DNA from: Piscinibacter gummiphilus
GTDB lineage: Bacteria; Pseudomonadota; Gammaproteobacteria; Burkholderiales; Burkholderiaceae_C
Reading direction: 5' to 3'
Assembly (NCBI RefSeq): GCF_002116905.1
Contig: NZ_CP015118.1
Location: 1,550,001 to 1,614,000 of the forward strand
Length of the DNA stretch: 64,000 bases
The number at the start of each line of letters is the position of its first letter. Position 1 is the first letter of the stretch. This document shows, piece by piece, positions 56,765-64,000 of the stretch. The notes beneath the pieces were generated by a model. The model was not told the DNA's origin, did no database searches, and was given only the letters and a program-made list of their open reading frames with translations. Both the position numbers and the translations under genes were made by a program.

Positions 56765-56766
56765 CC

Positions 56767-58362
56767 ATGGACACCTTCGACTACATCGTGGTCGGCGGCG
56801 GCTCGGCCGGCTCGGTGCTGGCCGGCCGCCTGACCGAGGACCCGGACACGCGCGTGCTGGTGCTGGAGAGCGGCGGGGGCGGCAGCAGCTGGGTGGTGAA
56901 CACACCGGCCGCCGTCGTCGCGATGCTTCCGACGCGCCTGAACAACCATGCCTTCGAGACCGTGCCCCAGGCGGGCCTGGGCGGACGCCGCGGCTACCAG
57001 CCGCGGGGCAAGTGCCTGGGCGGTTCGTCGGCCATCAACGCGATGGTGTACGTGCGCGGCCACCGCTGGGACTACGACCACTGGGCCTCGCTCGGCAACC
57101 CGGGCTGGGGCTATGACGACCTGCTGCCGTACTTCCGGCGCAGCGAACACAACGAGGTGTTCGACGACGACTTTCACGGGCAGGGCGGGCCGCTGAACGT
57201 GAGCGGCCTGCGCACCGGGAACCCGTTCCACGAGGTGTTCCTGCAGGCCGCACGCGAGGTGGACTACCCGCTCACCGACGACTTCAACGGCGCGGAGCAG
57301 GAAGGCTGCGGCATCTACCAGGTCACGCAGAAGAACGGCGAACGCTGGAGCGTGGCGAGGGGCTACCTGCTGCCGCACATGGGCGTGCGGCCGAACCTCG
57401 AGGTGCGCACGCGGGTCACCGTGCTGCGCGTGCTGTTCGAGGGGCGGCGGGCGGTGGGGGTCGAGTGCCTGCAGGACGGCCGCCGTGTCACGCTGCGGGC
57501 CCGCGCCGAGGTGCTGCTGAGCGCGGGCGCGCTGCAGACACCGCAGCTGCTGCAGCTGTCGGGGGTGGGGCCGGCTTCCCATCTTCAGTCGGTCGGCGTT
57601 CCCGTGGTGCACGACCTCGCGGGCGTGGGCGGCAACCTGCAGGACCATCCCGACTTCATCTTCGGCTACCAGGCGAAGAGCCTCGACCTCGTGGGCCTCA
57701 CGCCGCGCGGCTTCGCCCGCACGGCACGCGAGCTGCGGCGCTACTCGCGCGACCGCCGCGGCGCCATCACCAGCAACTTCGCGGAGGCCGGTGCCTTCCT
57801 GAAGTCCGATCCGTCGTTGCCCGCGCCGGACCTGCAGCTGCACTTCGTCGTCAGCATCGCCGAGGACCACGCGCGCAAGCTGCACTTGGCCCATGGCTAC
57901 TCGTGCCATGTGTGCCTGCTGCGGCCGCGCAGCCGGGGCACGGTGCGGCTGCGCGACGCGGATCCCCTGTCGGCACCCGACATCGATCCCGCGTTCCTCG
58001 AGCATCCCGATGACCTCGCGCAGATGGTGAAGGGCTTCCGGATGACACAACGGCTGATGGACGCGCCGTCGCTCGCGCGGTGGCGCACGAAGGACCTGTT
58101 CACCGAGGGCGTGCGGACCGACGACGAGGTCCGCGCGGTTCTGCGGGCCCGTGTCGACTCCGTCTATCACCCGGTCGGGACCTGCCGCATGGGGCACGAT
58201 GCCGACGCGGTGGTGGATGCGCAGCTGCGCGTGCACGGCCTCGACGGGCTGCGGGTGGTGGATGCCTCGATCATGCCCACCGTGGTGGGCGGGAACACGA
58301 ATGCGCCGGTGGTGGCGATTGCGGAGAAAGCGGTGGACCTGATCCGGGCGCGGGTGCACTGA
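56767..58362 (+). CDS. GMC family FAD-dependent oxidoreductase (alcohol dehydrogenase/choline dehydrogenase type)
   Basis: GMC oxidoreductase of 531 residues. FAD-binding GGGSAG at residues 10-15, second GMC signature GKCLGGSSAINAMVY, and the C-terminal catalytic segment with HPVGTCRMG and GGNTNAPVVAIAEKA. Related enzymes (AlkJ type) oxidise long-chain or polymer-derived alcohols at the membrane. It starts 2 bases after the acyl-CoA dehydrogenase stop and ends the operon. Confidence 0.92.
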   Translation: MDTFDYIVVGGGSAGSVLAGRLTEDPDTRVLVLESGGGGSSWVVNTPAAVVAMLPTRLNNHAFETVPQAGLGGRRGYQPRGKCLGGSSAINAMVYVRGHRWDYDHWASLGNPGWGYDDLLPYFRRSEHNEVFDDDFHGQGGPLNVSGLRTGNPFHEVFLQAAREVDYPLTDDFNGAEQEGCGIYQVTQKNGERWSVARGYLLPHMGVRPNLEVRTRVTVLRVLFEGRRAVGVECLQDGRRVTLRARAEVLLSAGALQTPQLLQLSGVGPASHLQSVGVPVVHDLAGVGGNLQDHPDFIFGYQAKSLDLVGLTPRGFARTARELRRYSRDRRGAITSNFAEAGAFLKSDPSLPAPDLQLHFVVSIAEDHARKLHLAHGYSCHVCLLRPRSRGTVRLRDADPLSAPDIDPAFLEHPDDLAQMVKGFRMTQRLMDAPSLARWRTKDLFTEGVRTDDEVRAVLRARVDSVYHPVGTCRMGHDADAVVDAQLRVHGLDGLRVVDASIMPTVVGGNTNAPVVAIAEKAVDLIRARVH

Positions 58363-58412
58363 CGGATTTGTCCGCTACGATGCGGCCCCATCACACCAGC
58401 GGAGGGCATTCA

Positions 58413-59474
58413 GTGGCCAAGTTCGTGATCCTGAACTTCGAGGACGATGACCAGGGGCAGACGCCGAACTCGACGGTGCCCGCGGTGATGCGCAAGAGCA
58501 GCACCGGCGCGGTCGCCGTGCCGGGCCACGTGACGGGGTCGGCCCGCTCGACGGTGGAAGGGGTCGCGGCGAAGGCCCGGGCCAAGGAGACCTTCTTCCG
58601 CAAGAACGTCGTCCACCACTACTCCGGCATCGACCTCATCCGCCGGGACGCCGCCGGCACGCTCGGCCGCAACGACGTGGCCCAGGTGCGCGCCGACGTC
58701 GCGGCGGCCAGGAAGGTCTACATCATCCTGCACGGTGCGCCGGACGTCACCGAACACGGTTTCACCAACGCCCAGACCCACATCGGCTGGCGCGAACTCA
58801 GCTCGCTGGCGCTGCTGCTGTTTCCGGAACGTTCGGACCCGTACCGCATCAGCCTCGTGATGTGCTACGGCGCGCGCACCGACAACTTCCGGCTCAACCA
58901 CCTCGGGGCGATGTCGCCGGGCGATCTCAAGACGAGCTTCGCCTACAAGTTCTTCCGCGCGCTCTGCAACTTCCGCAAGCTCTCGCTCACGGCCTGCACC
59001 GGTGCCGTGTCCACGCAGGGGAGCGACGGAACGAACGAGGTCGAGACGGAGGAGTGGGTGTCGGCCACGCTCGACGTGATCGACTACCAGAAGGACAAGC
59101 CCACCCGTGACCTGAGGAAGGACGACCTCGACTGGGTCAAGCAGGCCTACATCCGCAGCGGCACGGGCAGCCTCGCCGACTGGAACGCGTTGAGGGACGC
59201 GTTCTACACCGACCGCACCAAGGTGCCCAAGGGCTACTACGAGACCGAGATCAAGAAGTACATCGCGCACACCCAGCACCTGTACGACGACCTGCAGGCC
59301 GCCAAGTCGCAGGCCGCCCAGATGCACGGCGGCCTGTCCAACCGCAGCAAGTACGGGCGCATCCTCTACGACTACAGCCAGGGCGGGGTGCTCACCATCG
59401 TCAACAAGTACGGGGATCCGATGAATCCGGTGGCGGGGCAGAACTACCTGCTGTACCGGGGGCCGTTGCTCTGA
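58413..59474 (+). CDS. Uncharacterised protein with caspase-like His/Cys pair
   Basis: A 353-residue soluble protein without a clear family. Two strand-end motifs, YIILHGAPD (His107) and ISLVMCYGAR (Cys151), resemble the catalytic dyad of clan CD cysteine peptidases (caspase, C80, gingipain types), but the assignment is tentative. The GTG start at 58413 has GGAGGG 6 bases upstream; an ATG at 58380 is possible. It follows the GMC gene by 50 bases but looks unrelated in function. Confidence 0.7.
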   Translation: MAKFVILNFEDDDQGQTPNSTVPAVMRKSSTGAVAVPGHVTGSARSTVEGVAAKARAKETFFRKNVVHHYSGIDLIRRDAAGTLGRNDVAQVRADVAAARKVYIILHGAPDVTEHGFTNAQTHIGWRELSSLALLLFPERSDPYRISLVMCYGARTDNFRLNHLGAMSPGDLKTSFAYKFFRALCNFRKLSLTACTGAVSTQGSDGTNEVETEEWVSATLDVIDYQKDKPTRDLRKDDLDWVKQAYIRSGTGSLADWNALRDAFYTDRTKVPKGYYETEIKKYIAHTQHLYDDLQAAKSQAAQMHGGLSNRSKYGRILYDYSQGGVLTIVNKYGDPMNPVAGQNYLLYRGPLL

Positions 59475-59517
59475 CCGGCGGGTGGGGCCGGGGCGGCATG
59501 GTCACCCCGGCGCTCGC

Positions 59518-60519
59518 TCAGTCCAGCTTGATCTTGCCTTCCTTCACCACCGCGGCCCAGCGCTGGGATTCGGCCGCGACGAAGTCCGCGAACGCCTTGC
59601 CCGCGAGCGTCGGCGGCTCGGCGCCGATGCTGTTCCAGGTCGCGATCACCTCCTTGGAATGCAGCGCGTTGCGCAGTTCCGTCGACATCTTTTCCATCGC
59701 AGGCGCCGGCGTGCCGCGCACGGCCCACAGGCCGTACCACGTGGCCACCTGGTAGCTCGGCAGGCCCGCCTGGATCGTGGTCGGGATGTCCGGGAAACCC
59801 GGCGCCGGCTTGTCGCTCGCGACGGCGATGGCGCGCAGGCGGCCGCTGCGGATGTGCGGCGCGGACGAGCCGAGGCCGTCGAACATCATGTCCACCTGGC
59901 CGCCGATCAGGTCCTGCAGGGCCGGGCCCGTGCCGCGGTAGGGGATGTGGGTGATGAACGTCTTCGTCTGCGCCTTGAACAGTTCACCGGCCAGGTGGTG
60001 GGACGAGCCGTTGCCGGCCGAGCCGTACGTCACCTTGCCGGGGTTCGCCTTCAGGTACGCGATGAGGCCCTTGAGGTCCGTGGCCGGGATGTTCTTCGGG
60101 TTCACGACGATCACCTGCGGCACGCTCGAGATCATCGCGACCGGCACGAAGTCGTTCGTGAGGTTGTAGTCGAGCTTCGGGTAGATGGACGGTGCGATCG
60201 CGTGGTGCACGCCGCCCATGAACCAGGTGTAGCCATCGGGTGCGGCCTTGGACGCGATGCCGGCCCCCAGGTTGCCGCCGGCGCCGCCGCGGTTGTCGAG
60301 GACGATCTGCTGGCCCAGCAGCTTGCCGAGGGGCGGGGCCAGCGGGCGCGCGAAGGCGTCCGTGCCGCCGCCCACCGGGAAGGGCACCACGATCGTGACC
60401 GGCTTCGTGGGCCAGGACTGGGCCTGGACGATCGCGGGGGCCAGGGTCAGGCCCAGGCCGGCTGCCGCGAAAAGCGCCGCGACGGTGCGGCGATGGAACG
60501 TGGACGAGGGGTTCCGCAT
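59518..60519 (-). CDS. Bug-family (TctC-like) periplasmic binding protein
   Basis: Tripartite tricarboxylate transporter receptor of 333 residues with a signal peptide ending VQA. Typical Bug motifs: PTKPVTIVVPFPVGGGTDAFAR, DNRGGAGGNLGA and GSAGNGSSHHLAGE. No tctA or tctB gene is adjacent, which is common in Burkholderiales. The ATG at 60519 has TGGAGA upstream; longer in-frame starts precede the signal peptide and were rejected. It lies 65 bases downstream of a LysR gene on the same strand. Confidence 0.92.
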   Translation of the reverse strand: MRNPSSTFHRRTVAALFAAAGLGLTLAPAIVQAQSWPTKPVTIVVPFPVGGGTDAFARPLAPPLGKLLGQQIVLDNRGGAGGNLGAGIASKAAPDGYTWFMGGVHHAIAPSIYPKLDYNLTNDFVPVAMISSVPQVIVVNPKNIPATDLKGLIAYLKANPGKVTYGSAGNGSSHHLAGELFKAQTKTFITHIPYRGTGPALQDLIGGQVDMMFDGLGSSAPHIRSGRLRAIAVASDKPAPGFPDIPTTIQAGLPSYQVATWYGLWAVRGTPAPAMEKMSTELRNALHSKEVIATWNSIGAEPPTLAGKAFADFVAAESQRWAAVVKEGKIKLD

Positions 60520-60584
60520 GCTTTCTCCAGGTGGGTGAGCCGGTCGGTGCGACGCACGATAGGGGTGCGTGGCGGGGTGATCAA

Positions 60585-61607
60585 TCATGCTCGATCGGCG
60601 ACCGTTACGGGTTCCGTAATGGTCGCCGCAGTCCGGGGCTCGGGGCCCGGCGGGTGGCCGAGTTCGGTGGCGTGGGCGCGGCACGCCGACAGCAGCGACA
60701 GCAGGTTGGGGTCGCGTTCCCGGGTGCGCAGGAAGGCGACGCAGATCTTCTGGCGCATGCGGAAGCGCGGGGCGAGGGGCACCAGCACCACGTCGGCCGG
60801 CAGGGCGTGGCGGATGCGGCCCGGCAGCAGCGTGTGGCCCATGCCACCGCCCACGAGGTTCATCAGCGAGAAGATGTCGCCGGTTCGCATCACCACCTCG
60901 GGCGCGTAGCCGGCCGTGCGGAAGGCTTCCTCGAAGCGGTCGTGCGTGACGAACCCCTCGGTCAGGCTGACGAAGCGGTCGCCGGCGCAGTCGCCCAGGT
61001 CGATCGCCGCTTCGTCCGCGTGGGCCGACCCGCGCCGCGTGGCGAAGAACACCTCGTCCTCGAACAGCAGCTGCGTCTCCACGTCCGGCGCGTCGTCCGG
61101 CTCGCCCAGCAGGGCCGCGTCCACGATGCCGTCGCGCAGCTTGCGCAGCAGGTCGGCGTTGGAGCCGAGCACCAGCTCGGCCTCCAGCTCGGGGCGGCGC
61201 GACCGCAGGCCCAGCACCAGGGCGGGCACGGTGCCGCTCGTGAGCGAGTACAGCGAGCCGATGCGGATGCTGTCCCCGGCATAGCCCGCCGCCACGCGCG
61301 TGCTGCGGATGCCGTCCGCCATCGTGCGCAGCACCTCGCGCGCGACGTCGGCCAGCACGCGGGCCGCGTCGGTGGGCACCAGGTGGCGTCCCTCCGGGCG
61401 GAAGAGCGAGCAGCGCACGCCGGCTTCGAGCGAATGCAGGGCGCGGTGGACACTCACCGCGCTGGTGCCGAGGCGCTCGGCGGCGCGGCCGAGGCTGCCG
61501 GTCTCGAGGAACACGAGCAGCACCTCCAGCTTGCGGAAGCTGACTTGCTCGTCGATGGGGAGGGGCACGGCAGGATCAGGTCGAGGGATGGAACCGGATC
61601 CTCGCAT
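60585..61607 (-). CDS. LysR-family regulator (MdcR-like)
   Basis: A 340-residue LysR regulator with the HTH near residues 23-80 (SFRKLEVLLVFLETGSLGRAA, TSAVSVHRALHSLEAGV), a segment resembling MdcR of malonate decarboxylase operons. The substrate domain follows. No mdc genes are here, so malonate control is not supported; the Bug protein downstream is the likely target. The true start may be a GTG about 13 codons further in. Confidence 0.87.
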   Translation of the reverse strand: MRGSGSIPRPDPAVPLPIDEQVSFRKLEVLLVFLETGSLGRAAERLGTSAVSVHRALHSLEAGVRCSLFRPEGRHLVPTDAARVLADVAREVLRTMADGIRSTRVAAGYAGDSIRIGSLYSLTSGTVPALVLGLRSRRPELEAELVLGSNADLLRKLRDGIVDAALLGEPDDAPDVETQLLFEDEVFFATRRGSAHADEAAIDLGDCAGDRFVSLTEGFVTHDRFEEAFRTAGYAPEVVMRTGDIFSLMNLVGGGMGHTLLPGRIRHALPADVVLVPLAPRFRMRQKICVAFLRTRERDPNLLSLLSACRAHATELGHPPGPEPRTAATITEPVTVADRA

Positions 61608-61648
61608 CCGCCGGGCGGGGAATCGTGACGGCCGCCTACAGATTTACC

Positions 61649-62557
61649 CTAGGTTCCCAGCAGCGGGATGACCTCGTCGCCGGGAGCCGCCTCGCAGCCG
61701 TCACCCAGCGGAATCCACCCTCTCCGAACGACGATCTTCTGGTCGTCATGGCACAGCTCGGTGCGGGCCGCCTCGGGGGCCTGCTGGTGGACGAACGCCT
61801 CGATCGCGACCGGCAGGCTCACCTGGAGCTGGAGCGCCTCGACGTCGCTGCCGGGGTGGTCGCGCACGTGCAGCAGCGGCACGAAAGCGCCGGCGAGCAG
61901 CAGCAGGCGGGAGTCGAGCGTGATGCGGGCGGGGGCATAGCCTTGTGCCCGCAGCCAGGCCTGCGCCTCGTCGCGCGTGTGGACCGACCCTTCGGGTGCC
62001 CACGCCGCCGCCAGCAATTCGGCCACCCACTGGTTGCAGTTCTGGTAGCGCGTGCTGAACGGGTAGGCGTTGGCGCTGTAGTCGGCGTGCAGGAAGGCGA
62101 GGGCACGGGGCTTGTCCAGCGCCGTGTCGCGCAGCCGGGAGGCCAGCGGCGCGGGCAGGTGAACCACGGTGACGTGCCCGCGCCGCGGGTCGTCCATGCC
62201 GAGCAGGAAGCCGGCGACGCCCTCGTCGAACAGGCGCGAGCGCGACTCGTCGCACGCGTAGTACAGCTGGCGCACGGACCAGGCTCCGCCGTCGGCCCGG
62301 AGGGCGATGCCGGCGTGGGAATAGCGGATGTCGAAGCGCGCGAGGTCGAGGCCCGAGCGGGCGATGAGGGCGACGCCGCCCGGGGTGTCGTCGAGCGCCT
62401 GCCGCACGCGCGCCGCGAAGCGCAGCCTGTGGTCCTGGTCGGTCGCGTTGACTTCGGGCCGGCGCTCGCAGAAGTGCAGCGCGGTGGCGTGGGCGTCGAC
62501 CCCGGCCGCGAGGCCGGCCATCAGCACCGCGCTGGCCGCGGCGACGCGGGGAGTCAC
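61649..62557 (-). CDS. DUF2145 family exported protein
   Basis: A 302-residue exported protein of the DUF2145 family with an NlpC/P60-like look: His in YSHAGIAL and Cys in QNCNQWVAELL. It may be a peptidase or amidase of the envelope, but activity is unproven. The GTG start at 62557 gives a signal peptide ending AHA and lies 5 bases after the upstream gene's stop. It forms a pair with the exported gene before it. Confidence 0.82.
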   Translation of the reverse strand: MTPRVAAASAVLMAGLAAGVDAHATALHFCERRPEVNATDQDHRLRFAARVRQALDDTPGGVALIARSGLDLARFDIRYSHAGIALRADGGAWSVRQLYYACDESRSRLFDEGVAGFLLGMDDPRRGHVTVVHLPAPLASRLRDTALDKPRALAFLHADYSANAYPFSTRYQNCNQWVAELLAAAWAPEGSVHTRDEAQAWLRAQGYAPARITLDSRLLLLAGAFVPLLHVRDHPGSDVEALQLQVSLPVAIEAFVHQQAPEAARTELCHDDQKIVVRRGWIPLGDGCEAAPGDEVIPLLGT

Positions 62558-62562
62558 CGGGA

Positions 62563-63045
62563 TCAGAGGCGGACGACGCGCGTGCCGAGGTCCTGCTGCC
62601 AGTCGTCCTTCAGCGCGAGGAAGAAGGCCTGCCGCGTGTCGGCGTGAGCGAACTCGAAGCCGTAGGGACGCACGTTCGTGACGACGTGGTCGCCGGTGGC
62701 GATGGCGCGGGCCGCGAGGGCCTTCTCGGGCACGAACAGCACGAACTCGGGCGTGGCGGTCGGTTCGGCGCCCTGCAGCGTGAGGCGGAGCGTGCCGGGG
62801 CGGTCCGGTGCGGCGGCCACGTCGACCACGCGGTACTCGCCTTGGGCGACCTTCTTGTCCTTGTCGGGCGACGAGGCGTCGCTCGACCCGCCGATGGAAT
62901 CGGAGACGCTGCCGGACGAAGCGGAGCCGGCGCTGGACCCCGCGCTGGAGGCGGAGGAGGCGGACCCTTCGGCGAAGGCGACGGGGGCGGCGAAGAGGGC
63001 GGCCAGGGTGAGGGTGGCGGTGGCGAGGAGGGGGGCGCGGTGCAT
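62563..63045 (-). CDS. Exported protein with Ser/Ala-rich linker, unknown function
   Basis: A 160-residue protein with a clean signal peptide (cleavage after AFA, about residue 25), a 35-residue Ser/Ala/Gly-rich linker, and a small C-terminal domain (VAQGEYRVVDV to LGTRVVRL). The family is not recognised. AGGAG lies 10 bases before the ATG at 63045. It is followed after 5 bases by the DUF2145 gene, so they are probably co-transcribed. Confidence 0.8.
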   Translation of the reverse strand: MHRAPLLATATLTLAALFAAPVAFAEGSASSASSAGSSAGSASSGSVSDSIGGSSDASSPDKDKKVAQGEYRVVDVAAAPDRPGTLRLTLQGAEPTATPEFVLFVPEKALAARAIATGDHVVTNVRPYGFEFAHADTRQAFFLALKDDWQQDLGTRVVRL

Positions 63046-63186
63046 GGGGTAACTCCTGGAAAGGGGTGCGCCGGGAGCGGTGGCCCGGTGGAGTGCCATT
63101 GTGCCTTGGTGAGATTTCAGGGCATGTCGTGGGCCAAGCCCGAGGTTCGAGGAGGCCGGGACGTGGCGGCCCGCATCCATCGCCTG

Positions 63187-64000
63187 TCAGAACGCATCGC
63201 GCAGCAGGCGAGGGGTGAGTCCGCTCCAGCGCTTGACCGAGCGCCGGAAGTTCGTGCTGTCGTGGATGCCCAGGTGTTCGGCGACCTGCCGGCTGTCGTA
63301 GCCGCGGCCGTGCATCAGGCGCAGGGTGGTGTGCAGGCGGATGCGGTCGATCTCGGCCTGGAAGTGGGTGCCGTGGGCGGCCAGGCGCCGTTTCAGGGTC
63401 GCCGGGCTCATGCCGAAGGCGAGGGCGGTGTCCTCGAGGCCGGGGCTGTCGAGCAGGGTGGCCTGCAGGTGGGTGTAGAGGGCGCCCAGCAGGCTGCCCC
63501 GCGGTTCTTCCGTGCGGGCCTGGGCCAGCAGCGCGTCGTGGGCGACGTCCGACGCGGCATGGCGGGTCGCGGGCCAGCACCGGTCGAGCTGCGCGGCGTC
63601 GATCAGCATCGCGTCGATCTGGCAATTGAAGCGCAACTGGCTGCCCAGGTGGGTCTCGTGGTGGTCGAGGTGGCGCGGGGGTGTGCGGTTGAACAGGAAC
63701 CGCCAGGGCAGGCGTTCGCCCGCCATCCAGTCGCACAGCGATCTCATCGCGTTCATGTGCAGGTCGACGAGGAAGGGGCGCATCTCGGCGGGCGCGAGGG
63801 CGTCGGTCCAGTACAGCACGGCCTGTCCGCCTTCTTCCGTGAAGTGGGGGACCAGCAGCGGGGAGAGGCGGGCGGGATGTGCGACCAGGACCTGCAGCGC
63901 CCGGCGCAGCGTGCCGGCGCGCAGCAGTGCATGGCTGGCCGCGCCGAAATGGCCGGGGAGCGCCTGCTGGCCGAGCACGAACGGCGTGTCGGGGCTCGCC
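63187..64000 (-). CDS. AraC-family regulator with arabinose-binding-like domain, partial
   Basis: C-terminal part of an AraC regulator of the OruR/arabinose_bd type. The frame is open to the window edge (ASPDTPFVLGQQALPGHFG), so the N-terminus is outside. The HTH domain is present: ALAFGMSPATLKRRLAAHGTHFQ and YDSRQVAEHLGIHDSTNFRRS. In such proteins the N-terminal domain senses small molecules. The target is unknown; the next gene downstream starts 141 bases away on the same strand. Confidence 0.9.
   Translation of the reverse strand, partial: ASPDTPFVLGQQALPGHFGAASHALLRAGTLRRALQVLVAHPARLSPLLVPHFTEEGGQAVLYWTDALAPAEMRPFLVDLHMNAMRSLCDWMAGERLPWRFLFNRTPPRHLDHHETHLGSQLRFNCQIDAMLIDAAQLDRCWPATRHAASDVAHDALLAQARTEEPRGSLLGALYTHLQATLLDSPGLEDTALAFGMSPATLKRRLAAHGTHFQAEIDRIRLHTTLRLMHGRGYDSRQVAEHLGIHDSTNFRRSVKRWSGLTPRLLRDAF

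Noticed and set aside
59501..59512. GTCACCCCGGCG resembling half of a REP-like unit
   Set aside because: Only one arm is present and the second half does not follow, so it is not listed as a repeat.

Overview
The window is 64 kb of very GC-rich DNA (strong G/C third-position bias, short intergenic gaps, Kdp, TRAP and Bug-type uptake genes, many acyl-CoA genes). This fits a betaproteobacterium of the order Burkholderiales. A Rhizobacter/Leptothrix-like lineage is my inference, based on the GC content and a RoxA-type rubber oxygenase. No rRNA, tRNA, CRISPR, IS element or phage gene was recognised.

Layout. 0-6.6 kb: the potassium-uptake operon kdpA(partial)-B-C-D-E. 6.6-9.2 kb: an alpha/beta hydrolase and an OmpA-domain protein. 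9.3-15.0 kb: a hexarate (glucarate-type) module with a GntR regulator, a glucarate dehydratase-like enolase, a three-gene TRAP transporter and an HpcH/HpaI aldolase. 15-24 kb: ordinary genes (unknown protein, MscS-type channel, CHAD protein, MetQ-like binding protein, UPF1-like helicase, DAHP synthase, small membrane protein).

24-58.4 kb is the interesting part. It appears to be one large catabolic locus for a hydrophobic, methyl-branched (isoprenoid) substrate. It holds etfBA; an operon of three acyl-CoA dehydrogenases, a thiolase-like protein, an enoyl-CoA hydratase and an SDR; a MalT/LAL-type LuxR activator; a DUF1302-DUF1329-Ycf48-MMPL export/uptake module; a di-haem DUF1111 lipoprotein with a discoidin domain; and a leftward operon running from a RoxA-type di-haem rubber oxygenase through a TPR protein, an aldehyde dehydrogenase and a GFA protein to an MpaB/Lcp-superfamily oxygenase. 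A rightward set follows: alcohol dehydrogenase, alpha-methylacyl-CoA racemase with its full catalytic triad, acyl-CoA ligase, acyl-CoA dehydrogenase and GMC oxidoreductase. A logical route is oxidative cleavage of polyisoprene to keto-aldehydes, oxidation to acids, CoA activation, epimerisation of 2-methyl centres, then beta-oxidation with electrons passed to ETF.

The main discovery is a shared 18-bp inverted repeat (NYCGTC-N6-GACGAT) found six times at four promoter regions of this locus: etfB/acyl-CoA dehydrogenase, luxR/DUF1302, roxA/alcohol dehydrogenase, and just upstream of the racemase. At the two divergent regions the two copies are exactly 57 bp apart. At most sites a -10-like hexamer with an internal AC lies 22 bp beyond the repeat, the geometry of a class II activator. 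I propose that the LuxR/MalT-type protein encoded at 32.5-35.1 kb is the regulator and that all these units form one regulon.

58.4-64 kb: an unknown protein with a His/Cys pair, a Bug-type binding protein with an MdcR-like LysR regulator, a DUF2145 protein with an exported partner, and an AraC-family regulator cut by the window end.
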